Shown here one piece after another: positions 1-5,204 of a DNA stretch of 5,710 nt. Below the pieces are notes generated by a model. The model did no database searches, had not been told where the DNA came from, and was given only the letters and a program-made list of their open reading frames with translations. Source of the stretch: Pseudomonadota bacterium (lineage in GTDB: Bacteria > Pseudomonadota > Alphaproteobacteria > Azospirillales > Azospirillaceae); assembly GCA_023416195.1 (NCBI GenBank), contig JAEZID010000233.1, positions 1-5,710 of the forward strand, read 5' to 3'. A program made the position numbers and the translations under genes. Positions within the stretch are counted from its first letter, which is position 1. Every line of letters starts with the position of its first letter.

Positions 1-2
1 TG

Positions 3-102
3 ACCCTCTCGCACATGGCCTATCGCGCTTTCATTCTGAAAGCGCTGGCGGCAGCCCTTTGCCAACAGCAAAGGGCGAGAGCTGCGCCATGTGCTGCCGG
101 GT
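3..102 (-). other. Nested inverted repeats, possible leader RNA
   Basis: Three perfect 9-bp stems are visible: 11-19 with 86-94 (GCACATGGC/GCCATGTGC), 25-33 with 37-45 (GCGCTTTCA/TGAAAGCGC), and 54-62 with 68-76 (GCCCTTTGC/GCAAAGGGC). The first encloses the other two, giving a three-way junction. An outer ACCC/GGGT pair (3-6 with 99-102) can extend it. A competing 7-bp pairing, CTCTCGC/GCGAGAG (6-12 with 75-81), excludes part of it. There is no coding potential. The gene expected downstream, rpsM, is off the window, so this may be its 5' leader. Pairing is seen; the RNA role is inferred. Confidence 0.4.
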
Positions 103-107
103 TTGAA

Positions 108-144
108 CCGAAGGCGTTTGATGGAAGACATCAAACGCCTTCGG
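108..144 (-). terminator. Perfect 16-bp hairpin right after adk
   Basis: CCGAAGGCGTTTGATG (108-123) and CATCAAACGCCTTCGG (129-144) are exact reverse complements around a five-base loop, starting two bases after the adk stop codon. This position is typical of a transcription terminator or of an mRNA 3'-end stabiliser. After the stem the minus strand reads TTCAAACCC, so there is no real T run and intrinsic termination would be weak. It could also be a dispersed intergenic palindrome. Confidence 0.5.
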
Positions 145-146
145 CA

Positions 147-794
147 TCACGCCGCCAGGAGCGCCTCGATCTGCCTCGTCACCTCGTCGATGTCGGCCAT
201 GCCGTCCACCGTCTTCAGCACGCCCCGATCCCGGTAGTAGGGCAGAATCGGCGCGGTCTGCTCGTGATACTGGGCCAGACGGGTCTTCACCGTGTCGGCG
301 TTGTCGTCGGCGCGGCGCTTGAACTCCGTCCCCCCGCACGCATCGCACACGCCCTCGACCTTCGGCTTCTCGAACGAGTCGTGATAGCCCTTGCCGCACT
401 TGGCGCAGGTGTAGCGGCCGGTGACGCGCTCCACCAGGATGTCGTCAACGACCTGCATCTCGATCACATGATCAAGCTTCAGGCCCTTGTCGGCCAGCAT
501 CTTGTCCAGCGCCTCGGCCTGGGCGACCGTGCGCGGGAAGCCGTCGAGGATGAAGCCGTTCTTGACGTCCGGCTTCGAAATGCGCTCGCCGATCATCTGG
601 ACCATCAGATCGTCGGGCATCAGCTTGCCGGCGGCCATGATCTCCTTGGCCTGCTGCCCCAGCGGACCGCCCTCGGCGACCATCGCGCGGAGCATGTCGC
701 CCGTCGAAAGCTGGACGAGTCCACGCGTGTCCTCCAGACGGCGCGCCTGGGTCCCCTTCCCGGCGCCCGGCGGTCCGAGCAGAATGAGGTTCAT
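147..794 (-). CDS. adk: Adenylate kinase with zinc-type LID
   Basis: Adenylate kinase catalyses ATP + AMP = 2 ADP in the cytosol and is essential for nucleotide balance. The product is 215 residues, the long bacterial form. The P-loop GPPGAGKGT is at residues 7-15, the AMP-binding region begins STGDMLR (30-36), and FILDGFPRT is at 81-89. The LID holds two cysteine pairs, Cys130/Cys133 and Cys150/Cys153 (CAKC and CDAC), as in zinc-binding adenylate kinases. RRADDN (160-165) supplies catalytic arginines. The E. coli enzyme lacks the four cysteines, so this is a lineage trait. The ATG shares its A with the secY TAA stop (TAATG), and GGAG at 801-804 lies six bases upstream within secY. The stop is two bases before a perfect 16-bp hairpin. 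Confidence 0.98.
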   Translation of the reverse strand: MNLILLGPPGAGKGTQARRLEDTRGLVQLSTGDMLRAMVAEGGPLGQQAKEIMAAGKLMPDDLMVQMIGERISKPDVKNGFILDGFPRTVAQAEALDKMLADKGLKLDHVIEMQVVDDILVERVTGRYTCAKCGKGYHDSFEKPKVEGVCDACGGTEFKRRADDNADTVKTRLAQYHEQTAPILPYYRDRGVLKTVDGMADIDEVTRQIEALLAA

Positions 795-2134
795 TACTTT
801 CTCCCCCGAAGCTTCGCTTTCTTGATCAGCCCTTCATACTGGTGGGCCAGCAGATGGCTATGGATCTGCGCGACCGTGTCCATGGTGACCGTGACCACGA
901 TCAGCAGACTGGTGCCGCCAAAATAGAACGGAACCGAGTGCTGGGAAATCAGGATTTCGGGCAGGAGACAAACCGCCACAAGGTACGCCGAACCGATCAC
1001 CGTCAGGCGGGTCAGCACGTAGTCGATGTAGTCGGCCGTGTTCTTGCCGGGGCGGATGCCGGGGATGAAGCCGCCGTATTTGCGCAGGTTCTCGGCCGTT
1101 TCCGCCGGGTTGAACACAATGGCGGTGTAGAAGAAGCAGAAGAAGATGATCAGCGCGGCGTACAGGATCATGTACAGCGGCGTGCCGTGCGCCAGATAGC
1201 GCGACACCGTCTGAAGCCATTCCGGCCCCTCCCCGCCCGCGAAGCCGACCGCGGTCAGCGGCAGCAGCAGCAGCGACGAGGCGAAGATCGGCGGAATCAC
1301 GCCGGAGGTGTTCAGCTTCAGCGGCAGGTGCGACGCCTCGCCGCCGAACACGCGGTTGCCGACCTGGCGCTTGGGATACTGCACCAGCAGACGGCGCTGA
1401 GCGCGCTCCATGAACACGATGAAGAACACCACGCCCACGGCCATCAGCAGCAGGATCACGATGAACAGCGTGGACAGGGCGCCGGTGCGGCCCAGTTCCA
1501 GCGTGCTGACCAGCGCCCGCGGCAGTTCCGCGACGATGCCGGCGAAGATGATGAGCGAGATGCCGTTGCCGATGCCGCGCGCGGTGATCTGCTCACCCAG
1601 CCACATCAGGAACAGCGTGCCGCCGACCAGCGTGATGACGGTGGCGATGCGGAAGAACATGCCGGGATCGGCCACCGCCGGCCCCATCGAGCCGGACATG
1701 GATTCAAGGCCGATCGCCAATCCCCACGCCTGCACCGTCCCCAGAAGCACCGTGCCGTAGCGGGTGTACTGGTTCAGCTTCTTGCGGCCCGATTCGCCTT
1801 CCTTCTTCAGCGCCTCCATCTGCGGCGACACGGCGGTCAGCAACTGCACGATGATGGACGCCGAGATGTACGGCATGATGTTTAGCGCGAAGATGGTCAT
1901 GCGGCTCAGCGCGCCACCGGCCAACATGTCGAACATGCCGAGGATGCCCCCGCCCTGCTGGCGGAAGACGTCGGCGAGAATCTGCGGGTTCACGCCGGGC
2001 AATGGGATGTAGGTGCCCAGGCGGTAGATGATCAGGGCACCGAGGGTGAACCAGATCCGCTTCTTCAGCTCGGTCGCCTTGGCGAAGGCACCGAAATTCA
2101 TATTCGCGGCAAGCTGCTCGGCCGCTGATGCCAT
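794..2134 (-). CDS. secY: Preprotein translocase channel subunit SecY
   Basis: SecY is the inner-membrane channel of the SecYEG translocon and works with SecA or the ribosome to export and insert proteins. The product is 446 residues, full length, with ten expected membrane segments. TM1 is near residues 27-47. The plug and TM2 region is near 65-100 (GALSRMTIFALNIMPYISAS, 74-93). TM5 carries the signature LGEQITARGIGNGISLIIF (179-197). The long cytosolic C5 loop contains FNPAETAENLRKYGGFIPGI (341-360) followed by RPG, whose Arg361 matches the invariant arginine needed for SecA function. The C-terminal tail is basic (KKAKLRGRK). The start MASAAEQLAANMNF fits relatives, with a weak AGGG at 2144-2147. 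The stop overlaps the adk start by one base. Confidence 0.98.
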   Translation of the reverse strand: MASAAEQLAANMNFGAFAKATELKKRIWFTLGALIIYRLGTYIPLPGVNPQILADVFRQQGGGILGMFDMLAGGALSRMTIFALNIMPYISASIIVQLLTAVSPQMEALKKEGESGRKKLNQYTRYGTVLLGTVQAWGLAIGLESMSGSMGPAVADPGMFFRIATVITLVGGTLFLMWLGEQITARGIGNGISLIIFAGIVAELPRALVSTLELGRTGALSTLFIVILLLMAVGVVFFIVFMERAQRRLLVQYPKRQVGNRVFGGEASHLPLKLNTSGVIPPIFASSLLLLPLTAVGFAGGEGPEWLQTVSRYLAHGTPLYMILYAALIIFFCFFYTAIVFNPAETAENLRKYGGFIPGIRPGKNTADYIDYVLTRLTVIGSAYLVAVCLLPEILISQHSVPFYFGGTSLLIVVTVTMDTVAQIHSHLLAHQYEGLIKKAKLRGRK

Positions 2135-2162
2135 GGGTCGATTCCCTGTCCGGTATGTGCAA

Positions 2163-2194
2163 AGGGGCGGTCCTGCGCGATGCAGGCCGCCCCT
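2163..2194 (-). terminator. Strong hairpin before secY, candidate attenuator
   Basis: On the minus strand AGGGGCGG pairs with CCGCCCCT (2187-2194 with 2163-2170). The inner CCTGC/GCAGG pair (2182-2186 with 2172-2176) continues the stem past a single bulged base at 2171, closing a five-base loop. The total is 13 bp, mostly GC. The 3' arm runs into TTTGCAC, so the T run is only three bases. A full terminator here would silence secY and adk, so partial termination or an mRNA stability role fits better. The structure is plainly seen; its function is inferred. Confidence 0.45.
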
Positions 2195-2210
2195 CGCGAC
2201 TTCGCTTCTT

Positions 2211-2249
2211 TTAGTGCCGGACGCGGCCCGCGCGCAAGCGCGGGCTCAT
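2211..2249 (-). CDS. Possible 12-codon leader ORF before secY
   Basis: An ATG at 2247-2249 opens a frame encoding MSPRLRAGRVRH and ending in TAA at 2211-2213. Four of 12 residues are Arg. It spans the hairpin at 2226-2245 and stops about 16 bases before the larger hairpin at 2194-2163. The best ribosome binding site is only GGGTGA. The product is unlike any family I know. A chance frame is the simpler explanation in this G+C-rich DNA, and the leader role is inferred only from position. Confidence 0.2.
   Translation of the reverse strand: MSPRLRAGRVRH
2226..2245 (-). other. Perfect 8-bp GC hairpin in the rplO-secY spacer
   Basis: GCCCGCGC (2226-2233) and GCGCGGGC (2238-2245) are exact reverse complements around a four-base loop. 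On the transcribed minus strand the loop is TTGC. No T run follows, so it is not a terminator by itself. It may protect or shape the mRNA, or be one arm of an attenuator with the hairpin at 2163-2194. Confidence 0.6.
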
Positions 2250-2253
2250 CCGC

Positions 2254-2281
2254 TCACCCGATGTCGGTCACCCGACGTCGA
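2254..2281. repeat. Two 14-base tandem repeats after rplO
   Basis: On the plus strand TCACCCGATGTCGG (2254-2267) is followed directly by TCACCCGACGTCGA (2268-2281), matching at 12 of 14 positions. A decayed third unit begins TCACTCGG at 2282 and forms the rplO stop codon. On the transcribed strand each unit ends in GGGTGA or GAGTGA, so the array looks like duplication of the rplO stop region. Confidence 0.6.
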
Positions 2282-2767
2282 TCACTCGGCGGCTTCGGCG
2301 GCGGACGCGGTCAGCGTGACGCTGCCACCCGCCTTCTCGACCGCTTCGATGGCCGACTTCGACGCACCGGCGACGGTGAAGCTGGCCTTCGTCGTCAGGG
2401 CGCCCTTGCCCAGCAGACGAACGCCGTCCTTCTTCACCTTGCCCGTCACGCCGGCGGCGTTCAGGGCCTCGGCGTCGATGGTCTTCGACGCGTCGAGCTT
2501 GCCGGCGTCGATGGCCTTCTGGACGGAGCCCAGATTCACCACCGAGTATTCCTTCGCGAAAATGTTGCGGAAACCGCGCTTCGGAAGGCGGCGGTGAAGG
2601 GGCATCTGGCCGCCTTCGAAGCCGTTGATCGACACGCCGGTGCGCGAGGTCTGACCCTTCACGCCACGGCCGCCGGTCTTGCCCTTGCCCGAACCGATAC
2701 CGCGACCGACGCGCATGCGCTCCTTACGGGCACCGGGGTTGTCCCGGAGTTCGTTCAGCTTCGTCAT
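2282..2767 (-). CDS. rplO: 50S ribosomal protein L15
   Basis: L15 is a large-subunit protein that binds 23S rRNA and joins late in 50S assembly. The product is 161 residues, slightly longer than the E. coli protein. The glycine/basic N-terminal tail (RVGRGIGSGKGKTGGRGVKG, residues 19-38) is the extended arm that enters the ribosome core. It is followed by GFEGGQMPLHRRLPKRGF (49-66). The C-terminal signature VRLLGKGALTTKASFTVAGA (116-135) then SKSAIEAVEKAGGSV is intact, with an alanine-rich end (ASAAEAAE). The start is four bases after the rpmD stop, with GAGGG at 2776-2780 as the ribosome binding site. It is the last ribosomal protein gene before a 147-base gap. Confidence 0.98.
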   Translation of the reverse strand: MTKLNELRDNPGARKERMRVGRGIGSGKGKTGGRGVKGQTSRTGVSINGFEGGQMPLHRRLPKRGFRNIFAKEYSVVNLGSVQKAIDAGKLDASKTIDAEALNAAGVTGKVKKDGVRLLGKGALTTKASFTVAGASKSAIEAVEKAGGSVTLTASAAEAAE

Positions 2768-2771
2768 GGCT

Positions 2772-2963
2772 TCAGCCCTCGTTCTCGACGCGGACCAGGT
2801 GCGCGACCTTGGCGATCATGCCCCGCACCGCCGGAGTGTCCTCCAGCTCGCGGGTCCGGTTCAGCTTGTTGAGACCCAGACCGATCAGGGTTTCCCGCTG
2901 GTCGTGCTTGCGACCAATCGGGCTGTGGGTCTGGGTGACGATGACGGTCTTCTTCTCGGCCAT
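2772..2963 (-). CDS. rpmD: 50S ribosomal protein L30
   Basis: L30 is a small 23S rRNA binding protein of the large subunit. The product is 63 residues, typical for the short bacterial form (about 60). The pattern KTVIVTQTHSPIGRKHDQRE (residues 5-24) followed by LIGLGLNKLNRTRELEDTPA (26-45) and VRGMIAKVAHLVRVEN (47-62) matches the family throughout. The ATG is separated from the rpsE TGA by only two bases. Its ribosome binding site AGGAGG lies inside the last codons of rpsE, so initiation depends on rpsE translation being near completion. No anomalies are seen. Confidence 0.97.
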   Translation of the reverse strand: MAEKKTVIVTQTHSPIGRKHDQRETLIGLGLNKLNRTRELEDTPAVRGMIAKVAHLVRVENEG

Positions 2964-2965
2964 GA

Positions 2966-3538
2966 TCAGGCCTCCTGACCGGCGGCGCCGGTCTCGCGCT
3001 TGCCGAGGATGTCGCTCACGCGACGGCCGCGGCGGGCGGCGACGCTGCGCGGGCTGACCACCTGCGACAGGGCGTCGAAGGTCGCCTTGATCATGTTGTG
3101 CGGGTTGGAGGTGCCGATCGACTTCGTCACCACGTCCTGCACGCCCAGCGCCTCGAAGATCGCGCGCATCGGACCGCCGGCGATGATGCCGGTACCGGCC
3201 GGAGCCGCCCGCAGCACGACCTTGCCGGCACCGAAGTGACCGTTGGAGTCATGGTGCAGGGTGCGGCCTTCGCGCAGCGGAACGCGGATCATGCCGCGCT
3301 TCGCCTGGTCCGTCGCCTTGCGGATGGCTTCCGGGACCTCGCGGGCCTTGCCGGAACCGACGCCGACGCGGCCCTTGCCGTCACCGACCACCACCAGGGC
3401 GGCGAAGCCGAAACGACGGCCACCCTTCACCACCTTCGCGACGCGGTTGATGCCGACGAGCTTTTCAATCAGCTCGCTCTCTTCCCGGTCGCGCGGCTGC
3501 CGCTCGCGGTCGCTCCGCTCGCCTCGTTCACGTGCCAT
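2966..3538 (-). CDS. rpsE: 30S ribosomal protein S5
   Basis: S5 lies in the 30S body, takes part in decoding accuracy and helps keep the mRNA entry tunnel open. The product is 190 residues. The double-stranded-RNA-binding-like S5 N-domain begins at about residue 22 (ELIEKLVGINRVAKVVKGG, 22-40) and runs through DGKGRVGVGSGKAREVPEAI (53-72). The C-domain contains PAGTGIIAGGPMRAIFEALG (113-132) and GTSNPHNMIKATFDAL (142-157). The VKGGR loop, where spectinomycin-resistance changes are known in other bacteria, looks wild type. An extra N-terminal stretch of about 20 residues is made almost wholly of Arg, Glu and Asp and is probably disordered. The start is supported by a perfect Shine-Dalgarno sequence overlapping the rplR stop. 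Confidence 0.98.
   Translation of the reverse strand: MARERGERSDRERQPRDREESELIEKLVGINRVAKVVKGGRRFGFAALVVVGDGKGRVGVGSGKAREVPEAIRKATDQAKRGMIRVPLREGRTLHHDSNGHFGAGKVVLRAAPAGTGIIAGGPMRAIFEALGVQDVVTKSIGTSNPHNMIKATFDALSQVVSPRSVAARRGRRVSDILGKRETGAAGQEA
2971..2976 (-). promoter_or_regulatory. Shine-Dalgarno of rpmD inside the rpsE 3' end
   Basis: AGGAGG on the minus strand lies seven bases before the rpmD ATG and within the final codons of rpsE, which ends at 2966. The stop, two-base gap and start read TGATCATG. Confidence 0.8.
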
Positions 3539-3545
3539 ATCGGGG

Positions 3546-3552
3546 CCTCCTT
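3546..3552 (-). promoter_or_regulatory. Shine-Dalgarno of rpsE overlapping the rplR stop
   Basis: The minus strand reads TAAGGAGG, where TAA is the rplR stop and AAGGAGG lies seven bases before the rpsE ATG. Layout and spacing are the same as at rpsN/rpsH. It fixes the start that includes the charged N-terminal extension of S5. Confidence 0.85.
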
Positions 3553-3913
3553 AGAACGACAGCCCGCCCTCGCGGGCGGCGTCGGCCAGGGCTTTGACCC
3601 GGCCATGGTAAATGTAACCACCGCGGTCGAAGACGACCTCGGTGACGCCCGCCGCCTTGGCGCGCTCGGCGATCAGGGCGCCGATCTTCTTGGCGGCCTC
3701 GACGTTCCCGCCGTGCTTGAGCTGCTCGCGCAGCTCCTTCTCCAGCGAGGAGGCGGAGGCCAGCGTCTTGCCGGCCTCGTCGTCGATGATCTGGGCGTAG
3801 ATGTGCAGATTGGACCGGAAGACCGAGAGGCGAGCCCGCCCGCCGGCCTTCTTGGCAATCTGCGCGCGCACGCGCTGCTTGCGGCGCTCGTGGAGTTGCT
3901 TTGGCTTCAGCAT
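3551..3913 (-). CDS. rplR: 50S ribosomal protein L18
   Basis: L18 binds 5S rRNA and helps attach it to the 50S subunit together with L5. The product is 120 residues, close to the family norm. It starts MLKPKQLHERRKQRVRAQI with a basic N-terminus, followed by RARLSVFRSNLHIYAQIIDD (residues 26-45) and the conserved C-terminal half EVVFDRGGYIYHGRVKALAD (92-111) ending REGGLSF. The same frame is open much further upstream, to 4264. That extension only reads rplF in another frame and has no family similarity, so the internal ATG at 3911-3913 is the start. AAGG at 3920-3923 lies six bases before it and overlaps the rplF TAA stop. Confidence 0.97.
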   Translation of the reverse strand: MLKPKQLHERRKQRVRAQIAKKAGGRARLSVFRSNLHIYAQIIDDEAGKTLASASSLEKELREQLKHGGNVEAAKKIGALIAERAKAAGVTEVVFDRGGYIYHGRVKALADAAREGGLSF

Positions 3914-3919
3914 GGCGGA

Positions 3920-3923
3920 CCTT
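3920..3923 (-). promoter_or_regulatory. Short Shine-Dalgarno that fixes the rplR start
   Basis: The minus strand reads TAAGGTCCGCCATG. TAA is the rplF stop, and AAGG sits six bases before the rplR ATG. It supports the ATG at 3911-3913 over the upstream codons of the same open frame. The match is shorter than at the neighbouring junctions. Confidence 0.65.
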
Positions 3924-4455
3924 ACTTCTTCTTGCCTTCCTTGCGGAGGACGGTCTCGGTCTCGTACTTGATGCCCTTGCCCTTGTAGGGCTCCGGCTTC
4001 TTCCAACCGCGGATCTCCGCGGCGACCTGACCGACCTTCTGCTTGTCGAAGCCCGACACCGAGATCGACGTCGGCTTGTCGCACTTGATCGAGATGCCCT
4101 CGGGGATCGCGTACTTCACGTCGTGCGAGAAGCCGAGCTGCATGACCAGCTCCTTGCCCTGCACGGCCGCGCGGTAACCGACGCCGTTGATCTCGAGGTT
4201 GATCGTGAAGCCCTGGCTGACGCCCGTGACCATGTTGTTGATCAGGGTGCGCGAGGTGGCCCACATGACGCGGGCCCGCTTGCTGTCGTTCGCCGGCGCC
4301 ACCACGACCTTGCCGTCTTCCAGCTTGGCCGAAATGTCGTCGATCAGGGTCATGCTGAGCGTGCCCAGCTTGCCCTTGGCCGTCACCTGCTGGCCGTTGA
4401 CGGAAACGTCAACACCAGCCGGGACCGGCACGGGATGCTTGCCAATGCGCGACAT
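3922..4455 (-). CDS. rplF: 50S ribosomal protein L6
   Basis: L6 binds 23S rRNA near the factor-binding region and the sarcin-ricin loop. The product is 177 residues, the usual bacterial length, with the two tandem L6 folds expected. It starts MSRIGKHPVPVPAGV, with GKLGTLSM at residues 28-35. The first half ends near INGVGYRAAVQG (89-100), and the C-terminal signature PEPYKGKGIKYE is at 154-165, followed by a lysine-rich tail (RKEGKKK). The start lies 13 bases after the rpsH stop, with an A+G-rich ribosome binding site. The last base of its TAA stop is 8 bases from the rplR ATG. No anomalies are seen. Confidence 0.98.
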   Translation of the reverse strand: MSRIGKHPVPVPAGVDVSVNGQQVTAKGKLGTLSMTLIDDISAKLEDGKVVVAPANDSKRARVMWATSRTLINNMVTGVSQGFTINLEINGVGYRAAVQGKELVMQLGFSHDVKYAIPEGISIKCDKPTSISVSGFDKQKVGQVAAEIRGWKKPEPYKGKGIKYETETVLRKEGKKK

Positions 4456-4463
4456 CGCGAGGT

Positions 4464-4470
4464 CCCCCTT
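4464..4470 (-). promoter_or_regulatory. Shine-Dalgarno of rplF overlapping the rpsH stop
   Basis: The minus strand reads TAAGGGGG, where TAA is the rpsH stop and AAGGGGG acts as the ribosome binding site eight bases before the rplF ATG. It repeats the stop/Shine-Dalgarno overlap seen at the rpsN/rpsH junction, with a G in place of the central A. Confidence 0.75.
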
Positions 4471-4867
4471 AGAACACGCGGCAGAGGACTTCGCCGCCGA
4501 CGTTGGCGGCGCGGGCCTCGTTGTCCGACATCACGCCACGCGGAGTCGAAAGGATCGCGATGCCCAGGCCGTTGAAGACGCGGGGCAGATCGTTGATCTT
4601 CGAATAGACGCGGCGGCCGGGCTTGGACACACGGGCGATCTGCTTAATGACAGGCTCGCCTTCGTGGTACTTCAGCTCGATCTTCAGGTTCTTCACACCC
4701 GGGCGCAGCTCCTGCTCGGAGTAGCCACGGATGTAACCCTCGCGCTTGAGCACCTCAAGCACGTTGCTGCGCAGCTTGGACGCCGGGCTTTCCACAACAG
4801 ACATACGGGCGTGCTGACCGTTGCGGATGCGGGTCAGCATATCGCCGAGCGGATCGCTCAAAGACAT
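4469..4867 (-). CDS. rpsH: 30S ribosomal protein S8
   Basis: S8 is a primary 16S rRNA binding protein of the central domain. In E. coli it also represses translation of the spc operon by binding its own mRNA. The product is 132 residues, the normal length. The N-terminal block SLSDPLGDMLTRIRNGQ (residues 2-18) and the C-terminal signature GLGIAILSTPRGVMSDNEAR (100-119) followed by GGEVLCRVF are both intact. The start is 12 bases after rpsN and has an ideal Shine-Dalgarno sequence that uses part of the rpsN stop codon. Whether S8 is the autoregulator here cannot be seen, because the expected target near the rplE start is not in the window. Confidence 0.98.
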   Translation of the reverse strand: MSLSDPLGDMLTRIRNGQHARMSVVESPASKLRSNVLEVLKREGYIRGYSEQELRPGVKNLKIELKYHEGEPVIKQIARVSKPGRRVYSKINDLPRVFNGLGIAILSTPRGVMSDNEARAANVGGEVLCRVF

Positions 4868-4874
4868 ATTCGAC

Positions 4875-4881
4875 CCTCCTT
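4875..4881 (-). promoter_or_regulatory. Shine-Dalgarno of rpsH overlapping the rpsN stop
   Basis: On the minus strand the bases AAGGAGG lie seven bases before the rpsH ATG. The first two A's are the last two bases of the rpsN TAA stop codon (TAAGGAGG). This is a full match to the 16S anti-Shine-Dalgarno core. A ribosome terminating on rpsN sits on the rpsH binding site, so coupling by reinitiation is plausible. Confidence 0.85.
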
Positions 4882-5185
4882 ACCAGCTCGACTTCACCAT
4901 GCCGGGAATCTGGCCGGTGGAGGCCAGTTCACGGAGGGTGACGCGGGACAGCTTGAACTTGCGATAGAACGCCCGCGGACGGCCGGTCATTTCGCAGCGG
5001 TTGCGGATGCGCACCTTCGAGGAGTTGCGCGGCAGTTCGGCCAGCTTGAGGCGGGCGGCGAACTGCTCTTCCGGCGGGAGGGTACGGTCGGAGGCGATGG
5101 CCTTGAGGCGCGCGCGCTTGTTGGCGAACTGCTTCACCAACTTCGTGCGGCGCTTGTTCTTCTCGATGGCACTGGTCTTAGCCAT
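4880..5185 (-). CDS. rpsN: 30S ribosomal protein S14, long zinc-free form
   Basis: S14 is a small-subunit head protein that binds 16S rRNA near S3 and S10. The product is 101 residues, the length of the long form found in most proteobacteria. The C-terminal signature RNRCEMTGRPRAFYRKFKLS is at residues 61-80. It has a single cysteine (Cys64) and no CXXC pairs, so this is the C-minus form that does not bind zinc, unlike the 61-residue zinc form. The N-terminus (MAKTSAIEKNKRR) is lysine/arginine-rich as expected. The ATG lies 19 bases after the rplE stop, with GGAG at 5195-5198, nine bases upstream. Nothing is odd in the sequence, and the start choice agrees with family length. Confidence 0.98.
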   Translation of the reverse strand: MAKTSAIEKNKRRTKLVKQFANKRARLKAIASDRTLPPEEQFAARLKLAELPRNSSKVRIRNRCEMTGRPRAFYRKFKLSRVTLRELASTGQIPGMVKSSW

Positions 5186-5204
5186 GGGGTCGTGCTCCAG
5201 CCAA

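Noticed and set aside
95..115. tRNA T-arm-like sequence (GGTTCAAACC on the minus strand)
   Set aside because: No D-arm, anticodon arm or acceptor stem can be formed around it; the sequence upstream is the adk hairpin and coding end.
15..926. 303-codon plus-strand open frame across adk
   Set aside because: It runs antisense to adk and into the secY end. It has no recognisable family, and its start lies inside the palindromic spacer.
842..1885. 347-codon plus-strand open frame antisense to secY
   Set aside because: It is the opposite strand of a certain secY gene. The translation is rich in His, Arg, Gln and Asp with no recognisable domain, as expected for antisense of a G+C-rich membrane protein gene.
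2208..2237. Possible secY promoter TTGCGC - 18 bases - TAAAAG on the minus strand
   Set aside because: Only three of six and four of six consensus matches, and the -35 lies inside the 8-bp hairpin. This is too weak to call without transcript start data.
3914..4264. 117-residue N-terminal extension of the rplR frame
   Set aside because: The extension is rplF read in another frame. L18 similarity, length and the AAGG site all place the start at 3911-3913.
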